Shown here piece by piece: positions 26,719-34,606 of a stretch of 64,000 nucleotides of DNA (within the stretch, counting starts at the first letter, position 1; each line of letters begins with the position of its first letter). Source of the DNA: Streptomyces olindensis (lineage in GTDB: Bacteria; Actinomycetota; Actinomycetes; Streptomycetales; Streptomycetaceae); NCBI GenBank assembly GCA_000696115.1, contig JJOH01000015.1:247740-311739 (forward strand), in the 5' to 3' direction. A model generated the notes under the pieces. It had not been told where the DNA came from. It ran no database searches and worked only from the letters and a program-made list of their open reading frames with translations. The position numbers were made by a program, and so were the translations under genes.

Positions 26719-28365
26719 ATGAGCCAGGACGGCGCACAGGGCCGGCACATGGGGCGGGCACTGGCCAACGGCCGCTATCAGCTGCGTGATCTCCTCGGCC
26801 AGGGCGGCATGGCCTCGGTGCACCTCGCCTACGACAGCGTGCTCGACCGACAGGTCGCGATCAAGACACTTCACACGGATCTCGGACGGGAACAGGCCTT
26901 CCGCGAGCGGTTCCGCCGCGAGGCCCAGTCCGTGGCCAAGCTCACGCACACCAACATCGTCTCGGTCTTCGACACCGGCGAGGACACCCTCGACGGCATG
27001 ACGACGCCGTACATCGTCATGGAGTACGTCGAGGGCCGCCCGCTCGGCTCCGTGCTCGACGAGGACGTGCGGCAGCAGGGCGCGATGCCCGCCGACAAGG
27101 CGCTGAAGATCACCGCCGACGTGCTGGCCGCGCTGGAGATCAGCCACGAGATGGGCCTGGTCCACCGCGACATCAAGCCGGGCAACGTGATGATGACCAA
27201 GCGCGGCGTGGTCAAGGTCATGGACTTCGGCATCGCCCGCGCCATGCAGTCCGGTGTGACGTCGATGACGCAGACCGGCATGGTCGTCGGCACCCCGCAG
27301 TACCTCTCGCCGGAACAGGCCCTCGGCCGCGGCGTCGACGCCCGCTCCGACCTGTACTCGGTCGGCATCATGCTGTTCCAACTGGTCACCGGGCGGCTGC
27401 CCTTCGACGCGGACTCGCCGCTGGCCATAGCGTACGCACACGTCCAGGAGGAGCCGCCGGTCCCGTCCTCGGTCAACCGCGCGCTGCCCCCGGCCGTGGA
27501 CGCGCTGATCGCCCGCGCCCTGAAGAAGAACCCGAACGAGCGCTTTCCGAGCGCCGAGGCCATGCGCGACGAGTGCCTGCGCGTGGCGGCGTCCTTCCAG
27601 GCCGCGCCGCCCAGCATCGTCCCGGGCGCGCAGACCCCGAGCGGCGCGGGCGTCGGCTCGGCCGTCTTCCCGCCGGTCGACCAGGCGGCCCCGGCGCCCT
27701 CGGGCCAGGTCCGGACGCCCTACCAGCCGACCCCGCCGCCGAACCCGTACGGCACGCCCGCCCCGGCGGCGCCGTCCCCGGCCTACGGCTATCCGCAGCA
27801 GGGCGGCTACCAGACGCCGTCCCCGGCCGGCTACTCCCCGCAGCCGGGACCGTCGACGCCGCCGTACAACCTCACGCCCCAGCCCGCGCCGGCCTCCTCG
27901 GGCGGCGGCCGGAGCAACCGGCCGGTGATCATCGGCTCGATCGTCGTGTCCGTCGTCGCGGTCGGCGGCCTGGTCACCGCGCTCCTGCTGAACGGCGGCG
28001 GCGAGGAGAACCAGGGCGGGGGCGGCGGCGCGAGCGCGTCCGCGTCGGCTTCCGCGACCAAGCAGCCCGGCTACCGGGGCCCGGACACCTCCAGGACGAT
28101 CGACACGGAGGAGTGCACGGAGCCGCAGGAGTCCTACAACGACCCCGAGAAGATCCGCATCCCGGACTTCAAGTTCAAGGACATCACGTCGGTCAAGGCC
28201 TGCCTGCAGGCGGCCGGCTGGCAGGTGAAGACCACGGACGTCGACGAGAACACCTACGGCGACGGCACGGTCATGAACCAGTTCCCGTCCGCCGACACCG
28301 ACGTCGACCCGAAGAACATGCCGGAGATCGAACTCGGCGTCTCGACGGGCAACCCGCCGTCCTGA
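26719..28365 (+). CDS. Membrane serine/threonine protein kinase with C-terminal PASTA-like domain
   Basis: 548 aa from ATG 26719 after GGGACAGGG. Kinase domain about 20-290: LGQGGMASVHLAYD, Lys49 (VAIKTL), HRDIKPGN with Asp151, DFG 169-171, activation loop TSMTQTGMVVGTPQYLSPEQALGRG. A Pro/Tyr/Gln-rich juxtamembrane linker (330-395) leads to one TM helix (403-424). Outside is a Gly/Ser/Ala linker and one PASTA-like module (about 480-545: IPDFKFKDITSVKACLQAAGW, GTVMNQFPSADTDVD). PASTA modules bind muropeptides or lipid II in PknB-type kinases, so cell-wall sensing is the likely input. Strong terminator downstream. Confidence 0.93.
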   Translation: MSQDGAQGRHMGRALANGRYQLRDLLGQGGMASVHLAYDSVLDRQVAIKTLHTDLGREQAFRERFRREAQSVAKLTHTNIVSVFDTGEDTLDGMTTPYIVMEYVEGRPLGSVLDEDVRQQGAMPADKALKITADVLAALEISHEMGLVHRDIKPGNVMMTKRGVVKVMDFGIARAMQSGVTSMTQTGMVVGTPQYLSPEQALGRGVDARSDLYSVGIMLFQLVTGRLPFDADSPLAIAYAHVQEEPPVPSSVNRALPPAVDALIARALKKNPNERFPSAEAMRDECLRVAASFQAAPPSIVPGAQTPSGAGVGSAVFPPVDQAAPAPSGQVRTPYQPTPPPNPYGTPAPAAPSPAYGYPQQGGYQTPSPAGYSPQPGPSTPPYNLTPQPAPASSGGGRSNRPVIIGSIVVSVVAVGGLVTALLLNGGGEENQGGGGGASASASASATKQPGYRGPDTSRTIDTEECTEPQESYNDPEKIRIPDFKFKDITSVKACLQAAGWQVKTTDVDENTYGDGTVMNQFPSADTDVDPKNMPEIELGVSTGNPPS

Positions 28366-28410
28366 CAGCCCGGACGGCCCGGACGGCTTGGACGGCCCGG
28401 ATGTGAGGAA

Positions 28411-28438
28411 GGGCCCGGCGGCTTCGGCCGCCGGGCCC
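28411..28438 (+). terminator. Rho-independent terminator of the PASTA kinase gene
   Basis: GGGCCCGGCGGC, a TTCG tetraloop, GCCGCCGGGCCC, then CTTTT: a classical 12-bp stem with a UUCG loop and U-tract, 45 bases after the stop. It also faces the converging proteasome-activator gene. The bases between stop and hairpin are a short array of GGACGGC/CCCGGAC repeats. Confidence 0.92.
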
Positions 28439-28468
28439 CTTTTCGTCCGCTTCTCGTCCCCGTAACGC

Positions 28469-29029
28469 CTACAGGTACGGGCCGCCCGAACGGCCGCCCG
28501 GGTGCTGCTCGTCGAGGCCGTCGTGGCCGACGCCCGGAGGGAGGGCGCGGCGCATCTGCTCCAGCTGGGCGCGGGCCGCCATCTGCTGGGCGAACAGCGT
28601 GGTCTGGATGCCGTGGAACAGCCCCTCCAGCCAGCCGACCAGCTGGGCCTGGGCGATGCGCAGTTCCGCGTCGCTCGGGGTCGCCTCGTCCGTGAACGGC
28701 AGGGAGAGCCGCTCCAGCTCCTCGACCAGCTCGGGCGCCAGACCGTCCTCCAGCTCCTTCACCGAGCTGGCGTGGATCTCCTTGAGCCGGACCCGGCTGG
28801 CCTCGTCCAGGGGAGCCGCGCGCACTTCCTCCAGAAGCTGCTTGATCATGCTGCCGATCCGCATGACCTTGGCGGGCTGCTCCACCTGTTCCGTGACCGG
28901 GGTCTCGCGGGACTCCTCGTCTCCGCTGCCGCCGCCGAGCGCCATGCCGTCCTGGCCCACGACCAGGATCTGCGGGTTCTCCGGCGACCTTTCGTTCCTC
29001 GGCATCTCCATGCCGCCATTCTCTCGCAC
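28469..29029 (-). CDS. bpa: Bacterial proteasome activator (Bpa family)
   Basis: 186 aa from GTG 29029, just after GGAGGTGAGG; ATG 29011 (MEMPRNERSP) is the alternative. Resembles Mycobacterium Rv3780: an acidic disordered head, then helical segments VMRIGSMIKQLLEEVRAAPLDEASRVRL, VKELEDGLAPELVEELERLSLPF, and AELRIAQAQLVGWLEGLFHGIQTTLFAQQMAARAQLEQMR. The C-terminus GGPYL resembles the GQYL tail with which Bpa docks into the 20S proteasome and opens its gate independently of ATP. It makes a ring that feeds unfolded proteins to the core. No proteasome genes are in the window. Confidence 0.88.
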   Translation of the reverse strand: MRENGGMEMPRNERSPENPQILVVGQDGMALGGGSGDEESRETPVTEQVEQPAKVMRIGSMIKQLLEEVRAAPLDEASRVRLKEIHASSVKELEDGLAPELVEELERLSLPFTDEATPSDAELRIAQAQLVGWLEGLFHGIQTTLFAQQMAARAQLEQMRRALPPGVGHDGLDEQHPGGRSGGPYL

Positions 29030-29096
29030 GCCTGCACCTCACCTCCGTGGTGCCCCCACGCGAGGCTGATCCACCGTGCTGGGAGAGACGTGTCGC

Positions 29097-29666
29097 TCAG
29101 GGCCCGGGTTGCTCGCCGGCGGGCGGTTCCCCCTCGCGGGTGAAACGGAGCAGGCGCGCCTCGCAGTGGTCCAGCCAGCGGACCTCGGCCTCGGCGTGGA
29201 GCACGAGCTGTTCGAGGACGAGCAGCCGGGCCATCTCCTGGGGGTGCTCAGGGGTGCGGGACAGGGCCTCGGCCCGCTGCCGGACGTGGTCGTGCAGCGC
29301 CCGCGCCACGTGCCGGCGCTGGGCCTCGACGACCTCCCGTACGTCGACGCCGTCCGCGCCGACCGCCATCACGAGCTTGATCGCCAGCTCGTCGCGCGGC
29401 GGCCCGGCCCGTTCCACGGGACGCGCATACCAGGACCGCAGCTCCTCGCGGCCCGCCTCGGTGAGCGCGTACAGCGCCCTGCCCGCCGCGTCGACGCCGT
29501 CCTGGACCACCATGCCGTCCCGCTCCAGGCGGCCCAGGGTCGTGTAGACCTGCCCGATGTTCAGGGGCCAGGTCCCGCCGGTGCGGGTCTCGAAGTCGGT
29601 GCGCAGGCGGGCGCCGTAGCGGGGGCCGGCCGCCAGGAGCGCCAGCAGCCCGTGTCGTATCGACAT
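29097..29666 (-). CDS. PadR family transcriptional regulator
   Basis: 189 aa from ATG 29666. The winged helix is typical (SIRHGLLALLAAGPRYGARLRTDFE, NIGQVYTTLGRLERDGMVV), with the long C-terminal Vir_act_alpha-type helices (about 95-175) that mediate dimerisation. PadR proteins usually repress exporter or detoxification genes and respond to small hydrophobic compounds. The start has almost no ribosome site and the transcript may be nearly leaderless. It is divergent from the small membrane protein at 29805; its real target is not evident. Confidence 0.88.
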   Translation of the reverse strand: MSIRHGLLALLAAGPRYGARLRTDFETRTGGTWPLNIGQVYTTLGRLERDGMVVQDGVDAAGRALYALTEAGREELRSWYARPVERAGPPRDELAIKLVMAVGADGVDVREVVEAQRRHVARALHDHVRQRAEALSRTPEHPQEMARLLVLEQLVLHAEAEVRWLDHCEARLLRFTREGEPPAGEQPGP

Positions 29667-29804
29667 AACCGGATTGTGCAGCGGTTCCACCCGTCGGCCG
29701 AACCCGGAATGCCGGAGGTCCGGGGGAATGTGAGGCTGATGGCCTCTATCTGACCGAACGTGCCGATCTTGCCCTACCGGGCACGGCGGGAGGGGGTCAC
29801 CCAC

Positions 29805-30317
29805 GTGACTCCATGGCAACGCGCACTGCGGGCGGCGGGACTGGCGCTCGCCCTCGGGGCGGGTGCGGTCGTCTCACCGTACGGATCCGTCCCGTCCCAC
29901 GGTGCCGTCCTCGCGTACGACGACCAGGCCGGGGCCGGGGCGGTCGTCGCCGCTCCGACCGCCCCGTCCGCCCTGTCCGCCCCGTCAGGCCTCTCGGCCC
30001 CGTCAGCCCTGTCCGCGCCGTCCCGGCCCGGCGAGCCCTCGCGGGCCGGGAGCCGGGCGGGTGAGGGGCGGCAGCGGCCCGGGCGGCCGGAGGACACCGG
30101 GAAGCCGGACGCCGCCGCCACCACCGCCAGGCCCGAGGCGTCCCGGGAGGCCGCCCCGCCGCCCTCCGAGCCGACGGAGCAGCCCGTACGGGAGGCCGCG
30201 ACCACCGAGCGCCCCGTCGGGCCGGTCCTGCGGATCCTGCCGCTGGGCAGCGGCCTGGTGCTGATCGGGCTGGGGCTGGGGCTCGCGTTCGTCGCGCTGA
30301 GGCTGCGGCGGGTCTAG
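29805..30317 (+). CDS. Small secreted/membrane protein with Ala-Pro-Ser repeats
   Basis: 170 aa from GTG 29805, preceded by GGGAGGGGG eight bases upstream. A signal peptide (WQRALRAAGLALALGAGAVV) is followed by a low-complexity stretch with tandem APSALSAPSGLSAPSALSAPS (about 52-72), a charged Pro/Glu/Arg region, and a C-terminal helix (LGSGLVLIGLGLGLAFVALRL) ending RRV. This is the layout of a small surface protein anchored by a C-terminal helix. Not recognised as a known family; codon bias supports a real gene. Confidence 0.65.
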   Translation: MTPWQRALRAAGLALALGAGAVVSPYGSVPSHGAVLAYDDQAGAGAVVAAPTAPSALSAPSGLSAPSALSAPSRPGEPSRAGSRAGEGRQRPGRPEDTGKPDAAATTARPEASREAAPPPSEPTEQPVREAATTERPVGPVLRILPLGSGLVLIGLGLGLAFVALRLRRV

Positions 30318-30350
30318 AGGATCTCCGCGCAGTCCCGCCTGCCCTGCGAC

Positions 30351-30397
30351 GGCCCCCCGGGCGCGGTCCCGGTAACCGGGCCGTCGCCCCGGGGGCC
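30351..30397. terminator. Terminator between convergent genes
   Basis: GGCCCCCCGGG and CCCCGGGGGCC can pair almost fully around a structured loop containing CCCGGTAACCGGG. The element sits between the stops of the small membrane protein and the quinone oxidoreductase and can serve both. Confidence 0.6.
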
Positions 30398-30407
30398 GGT
30401 GCGAACG

Positions 30408-31397
30408 TCAGGCCGCCTGCGGGGCGATCAACAGCACCTTGCCGATGTGGCCGCTCTCCTCCACGACCCGGTGGGCGGCGGCCGCCTCCGGCATCGGGAT
30501 CTCCCGGTCGACGACCGGGCGGAGACGGCCGCCGGTGAACAGGGGCCAGACGTGTTCGCGCACGGCCGCGACGATGGCCGCCTTCTCCTCCAGCGGCCGG
30601 GCGCGCAGGGACGCCGCGGTGATGGCGGCGCGCTTGGCGAGCAGGGCGCCGATGTTCAGCTCGCCCTTGACGCCGCCCTGCATGCCGATGATCGCGAGCC
30701 GGCCGTTGACGGCGAGGGCCTTGACGTTGCGCTCCAGGTACTTGGCGCCCATGTTGTCGAGGATGACGTCGGCGCCCGCCCCGTCCGTGGCCTTCCTGAC
30801 CTCCTCGACGAAGTCCTGCTCACGGTAGTTGACCAGGATGTCGGCGCCCAGCTCGGCGCACTGGTCCAGCTTCTCCCTCGTACCGGCGGTGACGGCCACC
30901 CGGGCGCCGACGGCCTTGCCGAGCTGGATGGCCATGGTGCCGATGCCGCTGGAGCCGCCGTGTACCAGGAGCGTCTCGCCCGGGCGCAGGTGGGCGATCA
31001 TGAAGACGTTCGACCAGACGGTGCAGACCACCTCGGGCAGGGCCGCGGCGTGCTTCAGCTCGACGCCGTCCGGCACGGGCAGCAGCTGTCCGGCCGGGAC
31101 GACCACCTTCTCGGCGTAACCGCCGCCGGCGAGCAGCGCGCACACCTCGTCGCCGACGTTCCAGCCGGAGACGCCGGGGCCGATCTCGGCGATCCGCCCG
31201 GAGCACTCCAGGCCTGGGTAGGGGGACGCGCCGGGCGGCGGATCGTAGAAGCCCTGCCGCTGCAGGAGGTCGGCCCGGTTGACGGCGCCGGCCGCCACCT
31301 CGACCAGGACCTCGCCCTCTCCGGGCGCGGGATCCGGGACCTCGTCCCAGACCAGCGCCTCGGGCCCACCGGGTTCGGGAATCGTGATCGCATGCAT
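30408..31397 (-). CDS. NAD(P)H:quinone oxidoreductase, zinc-independent MDR family
   Basis: 329 aa from ATG 31397. Medium-chain dehydrogenase fold with GroES-like N-half (VEVAAGAVNRADLLQRQGFYDPP, GLECSGRIAEIG) and Rossmann half (LLVHGGSSGIGTMAIQLGKAVGARV; the AxxGxxG-type motif with NADPH preference), plus EVVCTVWSNVFMIAHLRPGE. No catalytic zinc ligands are seen. This matches the PIG3/QorA-type family that reduces quinones with one or two electrons. Single-gene unit facing away from the ABC transporter genes. Confidence 0.9.
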   Translation of the reverse strand: MHAITIPEPGGPEALVWDEVPDPAPGEGEVLVEVAAGAVNRADLLQRQGFYDPPPGASPYPGLECSGRIAEIGPGVSGWNVGDEVCALLAGGGYAEKVVVPAGQLLPVPDGVELKHAAALPEVVCTVWSNVFMIAHLRPGETLLVHGGSSGIGTMAIQLGKAVGARVAVTAGTREKLDQCAELGADILVNYREQDFVEEVRKATDGAGADVILDNMGAKYLERNVKALAVNGRLAIIGMQGGVKGELNIGALLAKRAAITAASLRARPLEEKAAIVAAVREHVWPLFTGGRLRPVVDREIPMPEAAAAHRVVEESGHIGKVLLIAPQAA

Positions 31398-31566
31398 GGA
31401 GGCGACGCTACCCCTCGGTCCCCGGGCGGAGTCCCCTCCGTCGCCGGAACGGTTCCGCCTACGCCGTTGGTCCGGTTCTGGCGAAGACCCGTGTGCGCGA
31501 CCGATGAGTTTCAGCGACGGTGAAGGTCTCTCCATGCGTAGCCCAGTACTCGGAAGGACCCGAAGC

Positions 31567-32586
31567 ATGAGCACGCAGTCGTCCGGCCTGGCGATCGAGA
31601 CCGCGGGCCTGGTGAAGACGTTCGGTGAGACGAGGGCCGTCGACGGAGTCGACCTGTCCGTGCCCGCGGGCATGGTCTACGGGGTGCTCGGCCCGAACGG
31701 CGCCGGCAAGACCACCACCGTGAAGATGCTCGCCACACTCCTGCGGCCGGACGGCGGCGAGGCCCATGTCTTCGGCCACGACATCGTCCGCGAGGCCGAC
31801 GAGGTGCGCGGCCGGGTGAGCCTCACCGGCCAGTACGCGTCGGTGGACGAGGACCTCACCGGCACCGAGAACCTGGTCCTGCTGGGCCGGCTCCTCGGCC
31901 ACCACAAGAAGGCCGCCCGCGAGCGTGCCGCCCAGCTCCTGGAGGCCTTCGGGCTGACGGAGGCGGCCGGGAAGCAGGTCAAGCACTACTCGGGCGGCAT
32001 GCGGCGCCGGATCGACATCGCCGCGTCCATCCTCAACACGCCCGACCTGCTGTTCCTCGACGAGCCGACGACCGGCCTGGACCCGCGCAGCCGCAACCAG
32101 GTGTGGGACATCGTGCGGGCCGTGGTCGCCCAGGGCACCACCGTGCTGCTGACCACGCAGTACCTGGACGAGGCCGACCAGCTGGCGTCCCGGATCGCCG
32201 TCATCGACCGCGGCCGGGTGATCGCCGAGGGCACCAAGGGCGAGCTGAAGTCGTCCGTCGGCGCCGGATCCGTCCATCTGCGGCTACGGGATCCCGACCG
32301 GCGGACCCTCGCCGCCGACCTGCTGCGCCGGGCCCTGGACGCCCAGGTGCAGCTGGAGCCCGACCCGGTGGCCCTGACCGCCCGGCTCGGCACGGCGGCG
32401 AGCGACGACTCCGCCGCCGAACAGGCCGCCCGCGCGCTGAGCGAACTGGCCCGGGCCGGGATCACCGTCGACAACTTCTCGCTGGGCCAGCCCAGCCTGG
32501 ACGAGGTGTTCCTCGCCCTCACCGGACACGACACGCACGACTCCTCCGACCGCTCCGACGACCCGAAGGACGAGGTGGCGGCATGA
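31567..32586 (+). CDS. ABC transporter ATP-binding protein, DrrA type
   Basis: 339 aa from ATG 31567 after AAGGA. Walker A GPNGAGKTTT, Q-loop GQYASVDEDLTGTENL, signature YSGGMRRRIDIAAS, Walker B LLFLDEPTTGLDP and the switch region VLLTTQYLDEADQLA are all present. The extra C-terminal domain (about 220-335, ending TVDNFSLGQPSLDEVFLALTGHD) is characteristic of DrrA/daunorubicin-resistance-type ATPases. It overlaps the permease start by ATGA; the pair should form a homodimeric export system for a hydrophobic compound. Confidence 0.93.
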   Translation: MSTQSSGLAIETAGLVKTFGETRAVDGVDLSVPAGMVYGVLGPNGAGKTTTVKMLATLLRPDGGEAHVFGHDIVREADEVRGRVSLTGQYASVDEDLTGTENLVLLGRLLGHHKKAARERAAQLLEAFGLTEAAGKQVKHYSGGMRRRIDIAASILNTPDLLFLDEPTTGLDPRSRNQVWDIVRAVVAQGTTVLLTTQYLDEADQLASRIAVIDRGRVIAEGTKGELKSSVGAGSVHLRLRDPDRRTLAADLLRRALDAQVQLEPDPVALTARLGTAASDDSAAEQAARALSELARAGITVDNFSLGQPSLDEVFLALTGHDTHDSSDRSDDPKDEVAA

Positions 32587-33431
32587 GCACCGCGACGAGC
32601 ACCGAGAGCAAGGACCTCGCCCCGGTCAGCGCCGAGTCCCTCGCCGCGCTGCTCATCGCCAAGGCCCGGCCGCCACGGCCCAGCGCCTGGTCGGCGTCCA
32701 TGACCTTCGGCTGGCGGGCGATCCTGAAGATCAAGCACGTGCCGGAGCAGCTCTTCGACGTCACGGCGTTCCCGATCATGATGGTGCTGATGTACACGTA
32801 CCTGTTCGGCGGGGCGCTGGCCGGCTCGCCGAAGGAGTACATCCAGTTCCTGCTGCCGGGCATCCTCGTGATGTCGGTCGTGATGATCACGATGTACACG
32901 GGTGTCTCGGTGAACACCGACATCGAGAAGGGCGTCTTCGACCGGTTCCGCAGCCTGCCGATCTGGCGGCCGTCGACGATGGTCGGCTATCTCCTCGGTG
33001 ACGCCCTGCGGTACACGATCGCGTCCGTGGTGATGCTCACCGTCGGCGTCATCCTCGGCTACCGGCCGGACGGCGGCGTCGCCGGTGTGCTCGCCGGGAT
33101 CGCCCTGCTGGTGCTGTTCTCGTTCGCGTTCTCGTGGATCTGGACGATGTTCGGGCTGATGCTGCGCACCGAGAAGTCGGTGATGGGCGTCAGCATGATG
33201 GTGATCTTCCCGCTCACCTTCCTGTCGAACGTGTTCGTCGACCCGAAGACCATGCCGGGCTGGCTCCAGGCGTTCGTCAACAACAGCCCCATCACGCATC
33301 TGGCGTCGGCGGTGCGCGGCCTGATGGGCGGGGACTGGCCGACCGCCGAGATCGCCTGGTCGCTGGGGTGGGCCGGACTGTTCGTGCTGGTCTTCGGGCC
33401 GGTCACGATGCGGCTGTACAACCGGAAGTAG
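32583..33431 (+). CDS. ABC transporter permease, DrrB / ABC-2 type
   Basis: 282 aa. A cytoplasmic head of about 45 residues is followed by six hydrophobic helices of the ABC-2 family (FPIMMVLMYTYLFGGALAG, YIQFLLPGILVMSVVMITMYTG, SVVMLTVGVILGY, GVLAGIALLVLFSFAFSWIW). The conserved coupling segment DIEKGVFDRFRSLPI lies between helices 2 and 3. Start and ATPase stop overlap as ATGA, so partners are made together. Substrate unknown; DrrAB relatives export antibiotics or lipids. Confidence 0.92.
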   Translation: MSTATSTESKDLAPVSAESLAALLIAKARPPRPSAWSASMTFGWRAILKIKHVPEQLFDVTAFPIMMVLMYTYLFGGALAGSPKEYIQFLLPGILVMSVVMITMYTGVSVNTDIEKGVFDRFRSLPIWRPSTMVGYLLGDALRYTIASVVMLTVGVILGYRPDGGVAGVLAGIALLVLFSFAFSWIWTMFGLMLRTEKSVMGVSMMVIFPLTFLSNVFVDPKTMPGWLQAFVNNSPITHLASAVRGLMGGDWPTAEIAWSLGWAGLFVLVFGPVTMRLYNRK

Positions 33432-33444
33432 CCCTCGGGGCCTT

Positions 33445-33487
33445 GAGCCGGCCGTCGCGCCCGGGTGGGTGCGGGCGGCCGGCGCTC
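33445..33487. terminator. Terminator between the ABC permease and K+ channel genes
   Basis: GAGCCGGCCG pairs with CGGCCGGC-CTC (one bulged G) around a 21-base GC-rich loop. It lies 14 bases after the permease stop and 15 bases beyond the converging channel gene. Confidence 0.6.
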
Positions 33488-33501
33488 CGCTGCCGCGCCG
33501 G

Positions 33502-34599
33502 TCAGTCCCGTGACATCGGGCGGAGGTCGGGCGTGACCTGGGTGGCCGGTGTCTTCCGCACGATCGTGATGAGCCGGTCGGTCAGCTCCAGCCGCCCGAC
33601 GGCCGGATCGTCGTAGCCGAGTACGCGGTGCCCCCGTATGACGCTCACCACCAGGTCGGCGATCTCCCGCGGTGTCTTGCCCACCTCGGCCTTGACGACC
33701 GGCCGTTCGACGATGTCGAGCCCGCTGCCCTGGTGGATGAGGTCCTCCATCACCATGCCGGCCGAGGGGCTGAGCACGGACAGGCCGAGCAGGCGGCCGG
33801 CGGCGCTGGCGCTGGTGATGACGGCGTCGGCGCCCGACTGCTTGACCAGCGGCGCGTTCTCCTCCTCCCGCACCGTGGCCACGATCTTCGCCCCGCGGTT
33901 GAGCTGCCGGGCCGTCAGGGTCACCAGGACCGCCGTGTCGTCGCGCTGGGTCGCGATGATGATCTGCCGTGCCTTGTGGAGCTCGGCCCGCTTGAGCACC
34001 TCGCTGCGGGTCGCGTCCCCGACGATGCCCGTGTAGCCCTCCGCGGTCGCGGCATCGATCACCTTGGAGCTCGGGTCGACGACGACGACCTGCTCCTTCT
34101 TCAGGCCCGTCGCGCAGACGGTCTGGATCGCCGACCTGCCCTTCGTGCCAAAGCCGATGACGACGGTGTGATCGCGCAACGTGGACCTCCAGCGGGTCAG
34201 TCGCCACTCCTCACGGGTGCGTTCGGTGAGGGCCTCGAGGGTGGTGCCGACCAGGATGATCAGGAACAGCACGCGCAGGGGCGTGATGACGAGGATGTTC
34301 GTGAGCCGGGCGGCATCGCCGGCGGGGGTGATGTCACCGTAGCCGGTGGTGGAGAGGGTGACGGTCGCGTAGTAGAAGGCGTCGAGGAGGGTGATGCCGC
34401 CGCCCGCGTTGTCGTTGTAGCCATCGCGGTCGGCGTAGACGATCAGCGCGGTCACGACAAGGACCACCAGGGCCATGGAGAGCCGCTTGGCGACCTGGCG
34501 GATCGGATGTTCCACCACTTTCTTCGGGAGTTTCACCCGATGGGTCACCAGATGCTCGTCGGCCTGGCGGGCGATCGCGTCCTGGCCCGGAAGTTTCAC
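33502..34599 (-). CDS. Two-TM potassium channel with cytoplasmic RCK (TrkA-N) domain
   Basis: 365 aa from GTG 34599, which overlaps the MoeA stop as GTGA. Helix 1 is 39-57, the pore loop carries the K+ selectivity filter TTGYGD (84-89), helix 2 is 100-120. From about 144 a RCK domain begins (HTVVIGFGTKGRSAIQTV, VVVVDPSSKVIDAATAEGYTGIVGDA) followed by RCK_C (EVGKTPREIADLVVSVIRGHRVLG). This is the layout of MthK/GsuK-type channels gated by cytoplasmic ligands. It is unusual as the distal gene of a molybdopterin operon; a parS-like palindrome covers its start. Confidence 0.9.
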   Translation of the reverse strand: MKLPGQDAIARQADEHLVTHRVKLPKKVVEHPIRQVAKRLSMALVVLVVTALIVYADRDGYNDNAGGGITLLDAFYYATVTLSTTGYGDITPAGDAARLTNILVITPLRVLFLIILVGTTLEALTERTREEWRLTRWRSTLRDHTVVIGFGTKGRSAIQTVCATGLKKEQVVVVDPSSKVIDAATAEGYTGIVGDATRSEVLKRAELHKARQIIIATQRDDTAVLVTLTARQLNRGAKIVATVREEENAPLVKQSGADAVITSASAAGRLLGLSVLSPSAGMVMEDLIHQGSGLDIVERPVVKAEVGKTPREIADLVVSVIRGHRVLGYDDPAVGRLELTDRLITIVRKTPATQVTPDLRPMSRD

Positions 34600-34606
34600 G
34601 TGAAAC
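34593..34606. other. parS: parS-type ParB-binding site
   Basis: GTTTCACGTGAAAC is a perfect 14-bp palindrome identical to the ParB-binding parS core known from Bacillus and Streptomyces chromosomes. Flanks are A on both sides. It lies exactly on the moeA stop / channel start junction, so it also fixes several codons there. parS sites cluster around oriC in Streptomyces, which supports a core position for this window. No other exact copy was noticed in the window. Confidence 0.85.
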
